DNA of 64,000 nt from Pirellulaceae bacterium (GTDB taxonomy: Bacteria > Planctomycetota > Planctomycetia > Pirellulales > Pirellulaceae): contig BPJU01000009.1 of NCBI GenBank assembly GCA_026004775.1, positions 186,001-250,000 of the forward strand. Reading direction: 5' to 3'. The notes beneath the pieces were generated by a model. The model worked only from the letters and a program-made list of their open reading frames with translations. It was not told the DNA's origin and did no database searches. The position numbers and the translations under genes were made by a program. Positions 1 to 8,328 of the stretch are shown here, one piece after another (within the stretch, counting starts at the first letter, position 1; each line of letters starts with the position of its first letter).

Positions 1-2
1 TG

Positions 3-371
3 AAAGAAGGGCTATCGGTCGTGCTGGACGGCACGTTCCTGGAAAGGCGCTGGCGAGACCGAGCCTGGGAATTGGCCGGTGCACGTCGAGCCTTGGTCTG
101 TTTTTTCGTGTGTCGTTGTCCCGCCGGCATTTGCCAGGAGCGAATCCGAGCACGTACCGGGGATCCCTCCGAAGCCGTCCCCGAACTGGTGGACCGTCAG
201 TTGGAACTCCAGCAGCACGCCGCTCTGGACCCGTCGATCACCTGGGTCGATACTACCGAAAGCCTCCCGGTGCAGGTGCAGACGGTTTTCGACGCGCTGC
301 GGTCACGACTCAGCCGGCCCCCAGACCAGACACCGGTTCACGGGGCACTGTCACAAACTGATTCCCGGTAA
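3..371 (+). CDS. P-loop kinase-like ATPase (AAA_33 type), C-terminal part
   Basis: The reading frame is open to the left edge, so only the last ~122 residues are present. The segment VVLDGTF followed by RERIRAR-like basic residues and a GDPSEA stretch matches the second half of AAA_33/zeta-like P-loop kinases, which are often fused behind an aminoglycoside-phosphotransferase-like domain. In those proteins 'D-x-T-F' follows the second strand and the arginines contact phosphate. The Walker A loop would lie upstream of the window. The substrate cannot be told. The next gene, a universal stress protein, follows on the same strand after about 155 bases. Confidence 0.6.
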   Translation, partial: KEGLSVVLDGTFLERRWRDRAWELAGARRALVCFFVCRCPAGICQERIRARTGDPSEAVPELVDRQLELQQHAALDPSITWVDTTESLPVQVQTVFDALRSRLSRPPDQTPVHGALSQTDSR

Positions 372-527
372 AAACCAGATTGGTTATCGCAGCAAAATGT
401 CATATAAGAAATCCGATGAGCTCAGAGTTTGCCTTGGGAAAACCGCTCCTTTCGATACTCACACCAGAAGGATCGGGTGCCCTAAGGCCGGAACGATTCG
501 GTGGCCCAGTTGAATGAGGGAGTCGTT

Positions 528-956
528 ATGGCGTTCTTTCCCCGACGGCGCATTGTGGCACCGGTAGACTTTTCGGATTACTCGCTGGAAGTGGTGCAGA
601 CAGCCTTGGAAATCGCCGGTGATGAAGGCTCAGTGCACGTGTTGCATGTTCTGCCCGATCTGTCACCAACGGAGCCGGGGGTGGTCTGGGCCACCGTCGA
701 CGATACGGAGCGGATCAACCGAACTCGCCTGGTGTTGCGCGATCGGTACGCAGATCTGGCGCCGCGGCAGTTGGAGTTCGACGTGCGGGTGGGCGACCCG
801 GGCCACGAGATCGCTCAGTTCGCCGACACCATGCATGCGGACCTGATCGTCATCGCATCTCATGGGCGCACGGGACTGAAACGGTTGCTGATCGGATCGG
901 TCGCCGAACGTGTGGTGCGCTTGGCCCACTGCCCGGTGCTGGTACTGAAAAAATAA
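528..956 (+). CDS. Universal stress protein (UspA family)
   Basis: A 142-residue single-domain cytoplasmic protein. It opens with RRIVAPVDFSDYS, the usual first strand of the Usp fold. Near the C-terminus ADLIVIASHGRTGLKRLLIGSVAERVV carries the G-x2-G-x9-G(S/T) ATP-binding signature, so the ATP-binding subclass is likely. Start: the open frame reaches a GTG at 501, but the ATG at 528 has a GAGGGAG ribosome site about 6 bases upstream and fits the family N-terminus, so it is preferred. Members bind ATP and help survival under starvation, oxidative or respiratory stress; the partner here is unknown. No operon is evident. Confidence 0.93.
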   Translation: MAFFPRRRIVAPVDFSDYSLEVVQTALEIAGDEGSVHVLHVLPDLSPTEPGVVWATVDDTERINRTRLVLRDRYADLAPRQLEFDVRVGDPGHEIAQFADTMHADLIVIASHGRTGLKRLLIGSVAERVVRLAHCPVLVLKK

Positions 957-992
957 GGGCAGTCGTTTTTTCGCGTCGAAGCGCCCTACCGA

Positions 993-2090
993 TCAGGACG
1001 CCAGTTGCACGGAGTCGGAGCGGCCGGCGCGTGCCGAGGCCGACAGATTACCTTGCCGGCGACGAGCCGCCTGCCGCAGGTTCTCGCGCAGCCGCGCCAT
1101 CACCTTCCATACACTGGGATACACCACCCGATGATAAGCCGAATCTGGCGGCAAATGTTCCATCAGCCGCCGGTGAGCTTCTGCCAGGTTATGGTAGGGC
1201 ATACTCGGGAACAGGTGATGCAAAGCGTGGTAGCGCAAACCCACCGGACAGAGCAGCTCGATCCACGCCCCCCCGGTGATCACTGTCGAGTCGAGTAACT
1301 GCTCTTCGTGCGTCATGCGGCGGCCGTCGTTCGTGTAGTGGTGAGCAAACAGCGTGCGAATGTAATTCAACGTCAAGATGGAGACCGCCAGGAAATAGAG
1401 TTTCGGGATGTGCGTCCAGGGATGCAGCCCGGCCGCCACGGTTCCCAACAAGCACCAGGCTCGAACCGAACACAACAGATCCATGATCGCCCATTCCGCC
1501 AGCGGCGCATGGGCAGGCACCGGCCGGCGGTAGCGAAAATTGATCACGAACGACGACGCCCGTTCCAATGTCCACCGCCGCAAGCGCGGATGCAGAAAGC
1601 TCAACGGCGCTAACAGGAATCGCGTAAACACAAACAACGGCTGGACAAACACTTGGCTTAAAAACAGAGCAATATCGCGCCACGTACCGTTGCCTAACGG
1701 CAAATACTCGCCGTCATCCTTCGTGCCATAATGTTGGGTGTTATGATGGGCGATATGACTTTCATAAAAAAACGAAGGGGTCAAAAGCGGCACTCCGGCT
1801 GCCAGGTTCCACGTAATGCGAAAGGCCCGCATTTCACCCCTTCGAAAATGCACTATTTCGTGCATGAATAGACTCAGTCGATACAGTGCAAACGATGCAA
1901 TAATCCACCCGACCGCTTGCCAACCCGCGGAAGGAGCCAAAAGGTAAACCGCCGCCGCCGAATAACCTACCACGGCACTACCCAAAAAATCGGCCCAATA
2001 GACGGCCGCTCTGGGAGTGAAAAGGTCGCCCACGAGTTGACGAGCGTACGCCATGGGGAATGCGTCAGTTTGATGCTCGACCATGTCCAT
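993..2090 (-). CDS. Membrane fatty acid desaturase
   Basis: About 365 residues with several hydrophobic segments (roughly 35-75, 140-165, 210-245). It has the three histidine clusters of membrane di-iron desaturases: HEIVH at residues ~78-82, HIAHH at ~113-117 and HALHH near residue 300. These ligate the di-iron centre that inserts a double bond in acyl chains using O2 and an electron donor. The family also includes beta-carotene hydroxylases and ketolases, so lipid desaturation is the likely but not proven role. The start may be GTG 2093, ATG 2090 or ATG 2084. It stands alone and is transcribed towards the stress protein, tail to tail. Confidence 0.9.
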   Translation of the reverse strand: MDMVEHQTDAFPMAYARQLVGDLFTPRAAVYWADFLGSAVVGYSAAAVYLLAPSAGWQAVGWIIASFALYRLSLFMHEIVHFRRGEMRAFRITWNLAAGVPLLTPSFFYESHIAHHNTQHYGTKDDGEYLPLGNGTWRDIALFLSQVFVQPLFVFTRFLLAPLSFLHPRLRRWTLERASSFVINFRYRRPVPAHAPLAEWAIMDLLCSVRAWCLLGTVAAGLHPWTHIPKLYFLAVSILTLNYIRTLFAHHYTNDGRRMTHEEQLLDSTVITGGAWIELLCPVGLRYHALHHLFPSMPYHNLAEAHRRLMEHLPPDSAYHRVVYPSVWKVMARLRENLRQAARRRQGNLSASARAGRSDSVQLAS

Positions 2091-2408
2091 CACCCCAACG
2101 ATGGAAGGTTCGCCCTTGGACGGGCACGTTTGGATCCTTTCGGTTCATCGTGCTTCCCGGCGCACAGGCTTCACTGATTCACCCAACCGTGGGAGAAATC
2201 ACCGCCGGAAATCGAGGCGGTAGCAGCGACGGCTTCTCAAGAGGGCCGCATAAGGGAGGCTTACGACCGCCTGAGCGGGCTTCCGTGCGGTCGTGGTTGC
2301 GTCGCCACCTTACCTAACTTAAACTTTGGCCAAGCCCACTGCCAGAACCCTCTTCATGGCTTTGTGGAAATTTCCCTACATGGTACAGCCTCCGGGAGTG
2401 CACGGCGC
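2091..2408. other. Intergenic region between divergent desaturase and GGT genes
   Basis: About 320 bases that must carry both promoters. An 8-bp inverted repeat (ACGACCGC at ~2263, GCGGTCGT at ~2287) lies in the middle without a following T run. No convincing promoter or RNA gene is seen. Confidence 0.4.
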
Positions 2409-4175
2409 ATGGCGACATCCGGGACCTCCTACCGGCGAGATGAGTTGTTGGAAAAGCCGCGATCCGGCTTTCTTGTGGGCGCCATAGGTTTTTGGTGGCT
2501 GATGACGACCACAGGCCTTGGCCAATATCCGGTCCAGGTGGCCCGCTCGACGGGCGGTATGGTCGTGTCGGCCTCGACACTTGCCAGCCGCGTCGGCCAG
2601 GCGGTACTTGAGGAAGGGGGCAACGCCGTAGATGCGGCGGTTGCCACAGCGTTCGCCCTGGCCGTCACTTGGCCCGAAGCGGGCAACTTGGGTGGAGGCG
2701 GTTTCATGTTGGTCGTGCCTCCGGCACAAGTACCGGTGGTGATCGACTACCGCGAAGCCGCACCGCTTCGAGCCGGGCGCCACATGTACCAGCCGGGCGA
2801 CTCGCGTTATTCCATAAAAGCCGTAGCCACTCCCGGGACGGTGAAGGGCCTGGCCTTGGCCCATCGGCGCTACGGCCGCCTGCCATGGCGGCGACTGGTG
2901 GAGCCGGCGGCCGAACTGGCACGCCAGGGCTTCAGTGTGGATACCCCTCTGGCTCGATCCCTGAATCACGTGCTGTCTGATCCGCAAGTGCGCGAAGAGC
3001 CGGCCTTCGCGGAATTGCGCCGCGTTTACGGCAAACCCGACGGCTCGCCATGGCAAGAGGGGGACAGGTTGGTGCTGCCCGGACTGGCAAACACCCTGCG
3101 GCTCTTGGCCGAAGAAGGAGAGGCGGCCTTTTATCAGGGCCCCATCGCCCAGCAAATCGTGGAACATATGGCCAAGCAAGGAGGACTCATCGGCTACGAT
3201 GACCTGCGAGGGTATGAGGCGATCACACGCACGCCGATCCGCATCGAGTATCGCAATTACACGGTCTTGGCCCCGCCTCCCCCCAGTTCAGGAGGCATCT
3301 GTCTGGCAATGCTGCTTGGGATGCTCGAACCGTGTCAGCTTGGCAAGCAACCCCGCTATTCGCCTCAGACATTGCACGTGATGGCCGAATCGATGCGGCG
3401 CGCCTACCGAGAACGCGCCCGATGGCTCGGCGATCCAGCCTACTGGCCCATTCCACACGATCTGGCTTCTCGCTCGTTTGCTCGCCGATTAACCGAATCG
3501 ATCGACCCGAATCGTGCTACCCCCAGCGAACAGATTGCCGGTGACATCCTGTTGGTTGACGAATCGCCCGAGACCACCCACTTTAGCGTGGTCGACCAGG
3601 ACGGGATGGCTGTCGCCAACACATACACGCTCGAGGCCAGCTACGGCTCGCGCATCGTCGTCCCGGGAGCCGGATTTCTGCTGAATAACGAAATGGGCGA
3701 TTTCAATTGGTTTGCGGGTGTTACGAACCGGAACGGTCAAATCGGTACGCCTGCCAATCTGATCGCACCCGGCAAACGCATGCTCAGTTCCCAAACCCCG
3801 ACGGTGGTGCTCCTGGATGGCCAGCCGGTGCTTCTGACCGGCAGCCCGGGCGGGCGTACCATCATCAACACGGTCCTGACAATTCTGGTCAATGCGCTTG
3901 AGTACCAAATGCCGTTGCCCGACGCAGTCGCCCATCCGCGGATGCATCACCAGTGGTTTCCGGACGAGTTGGTTCTGGAACGGGCACCGGAATTGATCAG
4001 TGATGCCACGCTCAACGCGTTACGAGAAATGGGGCACCAGGTCCGCATCAGCCCTGTTCCGCAAGGAAGCGCACACTCGATCTGGATCGACCCCCAGACG
4101 CGACTGCGGGTAGGGGTCGCCGACCTGCGGCGGAGCGGCTTTGCCGCAGGAATCGCGTCCGAAGCGCGCCGTTAG
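2409..4175 (+). CDS. ggt: Gamma-glutamyltransferase / glutathione hydrolase
   Basis: A 588-residue exported Ntn hydrolase. An N-terminal hydrophobic stretch (residues ~20-38) should act as signal or anchor. The large-subunit region contains GGNAVDAAVATAFALAV and GNLGGGGFM. The small subunit would begin at the catalytic threonine of TTHFSVVD (residue ~389), where the family cleaves itself. GSPGGRTI further on builds the oxyanion region. It transfers or hydrolyses the gamma-glutamyl group of glutathione and similar peptides in the periplasm. Start: ATG 2409 is preceded by GGGAG about 10 bases upstream; an upstream in-frame start at 2364 lacks this. It lies convergent to the SH3 protein gene. 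Confidence 0.95.
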   Translation: MATSGTSYRRDELLEKPRSGFLVGAIGFWWLMTTTGLGQYPVQVARSTGGMVVSASTLASRVGQAVLEEGGNAVDAAVATAFALAVTWPEAGNLGGGGFMLVVPPAQVPVVIDYREAAPLRAGRHMYQPGDSRYSIKAVATPGTVKGLALAHRRYGRLPWRRLVEPAAELARQGFSVDTPLARSLNHVLSDPQVREEPAFAELRRVYGKPDGSPWQEGDRLVLPGLANTLRLLAEEGEAAFYQGPIAQQIVEHMAKQGGLIGYDDLRGYEAITRTPIRIEYRNYTVLAPPPPSSGGICLAMLLGMLEPCQLGKQPRYSPQTLHVMAESMRRAYRERARWLGDPAYWPIPHDLASRSFARRLTESIDPNRATPSEQIAGDILLVDESPETTHFSVVDQDGMAVANTYTLEASYGSRIVVPGAGFLLNNEMGDFNWFAGVTNRNGQIGTPANLIAPGKRMLSSQTPTVVLLDGQPVLLTGSPGGRTIINTVLTILVNALEYQMPLPDAVAHPRMHHQWFPDELVLERAPELISDATLNALREMGHQVRISPVPQGSAHSIWIDPQTRLRVGVADLRRSGFAAGIASEARR

Positions 4176-4207
4176 CCCTCGGCCCGTCTCGGTCACTCCC
4201 GGCGTCG

Positions 4208-5641
4208 CTACGGTCCGCCACGATTTGCATGGCGATCCAGCAATACAGCACGGTGCGCAATGACGTGCGATTGCCCCAGCACCGCAAAGCTTCTTTCGCC
4301 GACAATCCCCACCCGCTGGTCGACGTAACGCCTTAAGTTCAGCCCCGGTACGGGAGTAACGAAGGCAAGCGGCTGTCCGTCGTCGTCCATTACGGCGTAC
4401 GGGGGAGCCGAACTAGCGAGGCGAGCTACCGGCATCAGCCAACCTTCGACCACATACGGAGAGTCCGTCGCACGTTCATCCCGGTCTGCGCCGTCCGGAC
4501 TTGCGTCCACTCCCTCCGCCCGAAGACCGCTGCCCACCGCGCGTTCGGCGGTCGTCTCGGGTAACGAAAGCCGCCCCTGTAACTTTTCGCGGGCCGCGGT
4601 CAAGGCCAGAAGTGATCGAGCCTGCTGGAGTAGCCGGCCACTCTCGGCTCGTTGATGAGCCGTTTGGGCTTGGTCGGCCAGCCGCTGGGCCTCGGCTACC
4701 AACTTCTCCAGCTCCTGGCTGGATGCCCGCCGCACCGCTTGCCGTGACAGCGCCACCAGAAGACTGGCCAGCCGGTCATCGAACGATCGACCGGGAAACG
4801 GCGAGCGTGGGTCCGAACCAGCAAGGTCGCCGGCGCTCGTGTCAAGCTCTTCCAGCGGGCGATCCAAGCTCGAGGACCAAGCCACTGTCTCACCTCGAGC
4901 CTGCCAACCTCCGACGGCTTGCTGCCAGCGCTGTGGCTGCTCTGCCATCGAGTGGCGCCCGGCCAGCGACGGAAATTCCCCAAACGCACACGCCGTGGCG
5001 GCCTCCGCAGTTTTCTGATCGGCCCGCATTTTCGTGGGATTCGGTGGTTCGACCGCCGACTGCTCAATCCATCGCAGCTCACCCGTTGGAGGCCGAATCT
5101 TCAGCCATTCGTTCGGGCTGTCAGCGTCCGATTGGTTGGCCAACCGCACATGGCCGAGCACTTCGACCGTGTCGCCGGCCTTGAGAGTCACTTGATGGAT
5201 ATGGCGGTCTATGGGCAACAGACTGGAACCCACCCACACGGGAACTTCCGGGGCTACCACACGAGCCTCCTTTCGTTGTGGCTCCCAGTCGACAGCGGTC
5301 CGTTCCACCCAACAAAAACTGCTCTCGAGCGGCTCAATTCCCAACCACGTGCCTTTCGCCTGGCGCACGTGAACCCGTTCGCCTTCCATGAGCAGGTCCG
5401 TGGCGTAGTAATCGAGTCCAGGCCCACTGCGTGCCAGCACCTTCGGAAGGGCTATGTAATAAGTTCCGACGGCTTGTGGGCTGTCCGGTGGAGCAGCGGG
5501 CAATGGAGCCGCCAGCAACACCAGACAGGTTGCCCACAACCCGACGCCAACGCGGCTTTTCGCCTGAGGGTTGTTGCCGAGTTGCACCAGTCGGTTTACC
5601 AGGCACGTTTCTCGAACGACGCACGCTTCCAGTCTGGCCAT
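4208..5641 (-). CDS. Secreted SH3-type domain protein of unknown role
   Basis: About 477 residues. After a signal peptide ending near PLPAAPP come two modules resembling bacterial SH3 domains, the first around VLARSGPGLDYYATDLLMEGERVHV, the second around VTLKAGDTVEVLGHV ending WLKIRPPTGELRWIE. A middle part (residues ~270-370) is Ala/Gln/Arg-rich and probably helical, including LASLLVALSRQAVRR. A C-terminal beta-rich part contains 'YAVMDDDGQPLAFV'. SH3_3-like domains usually bind wall or envelope components. The start is uncertain because no good ribosome site precedes ATG 5641 or the upstream alternatives; the frame extends to 5743. A planctomycete-type hypothetical envelope protein. Confidence 0.7.
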   Translation of the reverse strand: MARLEACVVRETCLVNRLVQLGNNPQAKSRVGVGLWATCLVLLAAPLPAAPPDSPQAVGTYYIALPKVLARSGPGLDYYATDLLMEGERVHVRQAKGTWLGIEPLESSFCWVERTAVDWEPQRKEARVVAPEVPVWVGSSLLPIDRHIHQVTLKAGDTVEVLGHVRLANQSDADSPNEWLKIRPPTGELRWIEQSAVEPPNPTKMRADQKTAEAATACAFGEFPSLAGRHSMAEQPQRWQQAVGGWQARGETVAWSSSLDRPLEELDTSAGDLAGSDPRSPFPGRSFDDRLASLLVALSRQAVRRASSQELEKLVAEAQRLADQAQTAHQRAESGRLLQQARSLLALTAAREKLQGRLSLPETTAERAVGSGLRAEGVDASPDGADRDERATDSPYVVEGWLMPVARLASSAPPYAVMDDDGQPLAFVTPVPGLNLRRYVDQRVGIVGERSFAVLGQSHVIAHRAVLLDRHANRGGP

Positions 5642-5787
5642 GGGACACACTGCCGGATCAGGAAACCGAAGACAGGTCTGGTTGCCAGTACAGATTCGAT
5701 GCAACCGGCTTGTAACCAAGAGCCCGCCAGGCGCCAAGATCAATCGGAATCAGGGGGTACGATTGGAACCAGGCTCCGACCAACCGT

Positions 5788-5850
5788 GATCCGCCGGATC
5801 GTAGCGGAACACGCTAGCCGTTGGCGCCAGCGAACGGCGTAAGTGTTCCG
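5788..5850 (+). repeat. Dispersed hairpin repeat C, copy 1
   Basis: The conserved core runs 5802-5850. The outer arms GGAACAC and GTGTTCC pair, and CCGTT pairs with AACGG inside. The second copy at 34935-34983 differs at only a few positions, and a similar flanking block (GATCC..CGGAT) precedes both. Both copies are followed ~136 bases later by hairpin repeat A, so C-spacer-A is a conserved composite. Confidence 0.75.
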
Positions 5851-5938
5851 ATATTCGAACCGGAAGAGGCGGGACGAACGCTGGCGCGTTCTGCGCGGTG
5901 CTGAAGGACGGGAGCATTCTGATGGCGAATCCGTTGTT

Positions 5939-5988
5939 CGGAAGTCGTGCGGCGGCTGCTGGAGCAGCCGCCTGGTGAATTCCGCTAC
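5939..5988 (+). repeat. Dispersed hairpin repeat A, copy 1
   Basis: A 50-base unit beginning CGGAAGTC and ending CCGCTAC. The inner stem GGCGGCTGC pairs with GCAGCCGCC. Other copies are at 6008, 14605, 35071 and 35207, all in the same orientation. This copy has the least regular outer arm (GAATTCC in place of GACTTCC). Confidence 0.8.
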
Positions 5989-6007
5989 TAATACTATTAC
6001 CCAACGA

Positions 6008-6057
6008 CGGAAGTCTTACGGCGGACGCTGGCGCGTCCGCCTAGTGACTTCCGCTAC
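6008..6057 (+). repeat. Dispersed hairpin repeat A, copy 2
   Basis: A 50-base unit. The outer arm GGAAGTC pairs with GACTTCC and the inner arm GGCGGACGC with GCGTCCGCC. It is separated from copy 1 by 19 bases. A fragment of the right arm is repeated at about 6074-6087 within 'CGCTACACCGGGTGG', which itself occurs twice. Confidence 0.8.
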
Positions 6058-6255
6058 ACCGGGTGGAAAGGGGCGACTTCCGCTACACCGGGTGGCCGAC
6101 TTGCCACCAATAGCGTTTGACCACCTTAAACAGCCGGTCTTCCCCCGTTTGGTACACACCCTCTTTTTCTCTACTTACCGGCGCCCTGGCAAGGAAGGTT
6201 CCAAAGTTAGCACCGAATGCTCTGAAGGTACCACCGATCTTGGCCGTCTGACCCA

Positions 6256-6462
6256 TCACGATGCCCCATCGACGACCTTTTCGTGGATCGTGTTGTTTTC
6301 CTCGGGCCGACGAAAAGGCTTCAGTTCGTCGCGCAACACCAACACCTCCTTCGGAGCCTCGATCCCCAATCGGACCCGGTCCCCACTGACGCGCACTACT
6401 GTGACCACAATGTTGTCCCCCAGCCGAATCCTTTCTGACTCGCGACGCGACAACACCAGCAT
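6256..6462 (-). CDS. csrA: Carbon storage regulator CsrA
   Basis: A 68-residue RNA-binding protein. It starts MLVLSRRESERIRLGDN, with the first-strand residues L4 and R6, and continues GIEAPKEVLVLRDEL, with the arginine matching R44 of the RNA-binding face. Dimers bind GGA-containing hairpins in mRNA leaders and block or alter translation; in flagellated bacteria CsrA also acts with FliW. Start: the ATG at 6462 is preceded by an AGGAGG site about 8 bases upstream, so the longer open frame to 6630 is not the gene. It is a single-gene unit here, with no fliW or flagellin neighbour. Confidence 0.96.
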   Translation of the reverse strand: MLVLSRRESERIRLGDNIVVTVVRVSGDRVRLGIEAPKEVLVLRDELKPFRRPEENNTIHEKVVDGAS

Positions 6463-6631
6463 ATTGGGAAACCTCCTTGGGTTAGAAAACCAAATAGTCC
6501 TCGAAAAACCTCTCCCCTCGACCGACCATCTGCCGTACGTCCGGGCCACAAACGGCTTGGCTATATCGCACAAAACCCTTTGCCGCCGATCTGATCCCGG
6601 GCACCGACGGGCCCGATCCACTCGCGGCACA

Positions 6632-6666
6632 TTTGTACATGCATCATTTGTCTATTAGTGTACAAA
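6632..6666 (-). promoter_or_regulatory. Perfect 8-bp inverted repeat upstream of csrA
   Basis: TTTGTACA at 6632-6639 and TGTACAAA at 6659-6666 form a perfect inverted repeat spaced by 19 bases, in a locally AT-rich stretch 170-200 bases upstream of the csrA start. It could be an operator or part of a promoter; no function is proven. Confidence 0.35.
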
Positions 6667-6726
6667 ATTACTGAGTGGTGTCAAGGCCCCTCGGTCCGCT
6701 TTCTCCGACCGCTCTTCAGGCCAGTG

Positions 6727-7038
6727 TCAAGCCACGGCTTGGGCATCGCCGCGGTGGACCAGCACTGGATGCCGGACCAGTTGCGTGCGGAGTTGTCGCT
6801 GGCCGTCCGACCCATAAAAGAGGATCGTTTGTCGATCGGTCTCCCAGATGGCGGTCAATTTCACGTTCCGCGGCCCGTGCAAGCAGTAGTAGATGCCGCA
6901 GGGTTTGTGTTGCCTGAGCAGGATCCGCTCCGTCATGCAGAAGCGCCCCGGCTCCAAATCGTTCAACTGGCAAATCATTTCATGCACGTACCGGCGTAAA
7001 TCCTCCAGACTGTCGATGCGAATCGCTTCTCCTTGCAT
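6727..7038 (-). CDS. Conserved hypothetical protein, 103 residues
   Basis: Soluble, no signal peptide or membrane segment. The sequence IDSLEDLRRYVHEMICQL then PGRFCMTERILLR, CGIYYCLHGPR and AIWETDRQTILFYG suggests a small alpha/beta domain; four cysteines are present but not in a clear metal-site spacing. I do not recognise the family. Start: the ATG at 7038 has GGAGA about 10 bases upstream, while the open frame reaches 7122 without a better site. It lies upstream of csrA on the same strand but 265 bases away, so it is probably a separate unit. Confidence 0.65.
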   Translation of the reverse strand: MQGEAIRIDSLEDLRRYVHEMICQLNDLEPGRFCMTERILLRQHKPCGIYYCLHGPRNVKLTAIWETDRQTILFYGSDGQRQLRTQLVRHPVLVHRGDAQAVA

Positions 7039-7363
7039 CGTGGATCGCTTCTCCGTAATCGAGGGTTGACGGCAAACAGGACAAAACCTGCTTGCCGGGA
7101 AAGATAGGCCGAATGTCATCACGCATTAACTATCGGCAAATTGGGGCGAATAACTTGGCTCGAGCGCCAACGCAAAACGGAGATCTCAGGCAAACCGATA
7201 CGAATACGCTCACAAGTTCCGTTTTGGCAGAAACTGCTGGTAATACCCGTCAACTCCAGGTACCATGTATCGCAAAGTCGCGCGTATCCGTGGCGCCCCG
7301 ACGAGTGGGCCGCAAAACATCTCCATGCCAAGTCGCGATGGTTGTTGCCGGGAGGCGAATCGC
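7039..7363. other. Intergenic region between divergent genes
   Basis: About 325 bases between the divergent 103-residue protein and the DUF6807 gene. It should hold both promoters. No RNA gene, repeat or clear operator is visible. Confidence 0.4.
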
Positions 7364-8311
7364 ATGAAAACGACGAGCGTATGGGCGGTTTTAGGAGTGA
7401 TCGCAGTTGTAATGGCGGGAAGCGCACAAGCCCAGCAGTTGTCGCTGCAACAAGACGACGAAGGAGTCGCGGTGCATGTCGACGGGCAGCTCTTTACGAA
7501 GTACCTGGTCCGATCCGGGGCAAAACCGGTCCTCTGGCCGATCCTCGGGCCGACAGGTAAAGAAATGACGCGCGCCTACCCGATGCGGCCGAATACCGAC
7601 GAAAAAAACGACCACATCCACCAGCGCTCTTTTTGGTTTACGCACGGGGATGTCAACGGCATCAGTTTCTGGCACGAGCAGGATGCCCACGGTACGATCG
7701 TGCACCGCGAATTCAAAGAGTTGAAAGCGGAGGGAGGGAAAGCCGTTATCGTCACGGCCAATGATTGGGTTGGACCAGATGGACAACTCTGCTGCCACGA
7801 TGAACGGCGGTTAACGTTCTGGGTTGCACCTGGGCAGCGATTTATCGATTTCGACATCGTCCTGCAAGCTCCGGACGACCGCCCGGTCACCTTCGGCGAT
7901 ACCAAAGAGGGTTGCTTCGGGCTGCGCGTGGCCGATTGGATGCGAGTCGAGTTGCGGCGCGGCGGTCGAATCGTCACCAGTGAGGGTCTGGAAAACGAAG
8001 CCGCCTGGGGCAAACGAGCCGCCTGGGTTGACTATACGGGACGCCTGGATGGCCAGACGTTAGGCATCGCCATTCTGAACCATCCCAGCAGTTTTCGCTT
8101 TCCCACGTACTGGCACGTTCGGACCTACGGGCTGTTTGCCGCCAATCCGTTCGGACTCCGCGATTTTCTCGGTGACAAGAACGTCGACGGCACCGTGGTT
8201 CTGTCCCCCAGGCAGACGCTGTCACTGCGATATCGAGTAGTCTTCCATACCGGAGATACCGAGTCGGCGGGGATCGCCGAATTGTTTAAAAAATACGCCG
8301 CCGAACCGTAG
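7364..8311 (+). CDS. Secreted PmoA-like protein (DUF6807)
   Basis: About 315 residues with a signal peptide (TTSVWAVLGVIAVVMAGSAQAQ). The mature part matches the planctomycete 'methane oxygenase PmoA' family, DUF6807, by DHIHQRSFWFTHGDVNG, EGCFGLRVADWM, and NHPSSFRFPTYWHVRTYGL with ANPFGL. Despite the name it is not a methane monooxygenase subunit; related proteins have a beta-sandwich like aldose epimerases, and their reaction is unknown. The start is set by ATG 7364 with GGGAGG 8 bases upstream; the frame is open from 7265. Genes of this family often accompany secreted sugar dehydrogenases, though none is adjacent. Confidence 0.88.
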   Translation: MKTTSVWAVLGVIAVVMAGSAQAQQLSLQQDDEGVAVHVDGQLFTKYLVRSGAKPVLWPILGPTGKEMTRAYPMRPNTDEKNDHIHQRSFWFTHGDVNGISFWHEQDAHGTIVHREFKELKAEGGKAVIVTANDWVGPDGQLCCHDERRLTFWVAPGQRFIDFDIVLQAPDDRPVTFGDTKEGCFGLRVADWMRVELRRGGRIVTSEGLENEAAWGKRAAWVDYTGRLDGQTLGIAILNHPSSFRFPTYWHVRTYGLFAANPFGLRDFLGDKNVDGTVVLSPRQTLSLRYRVVFHTGDTESAGIAELFKKYAAEP

Positions 8312-8328
8312 CCGATCGCCCCGGATCA

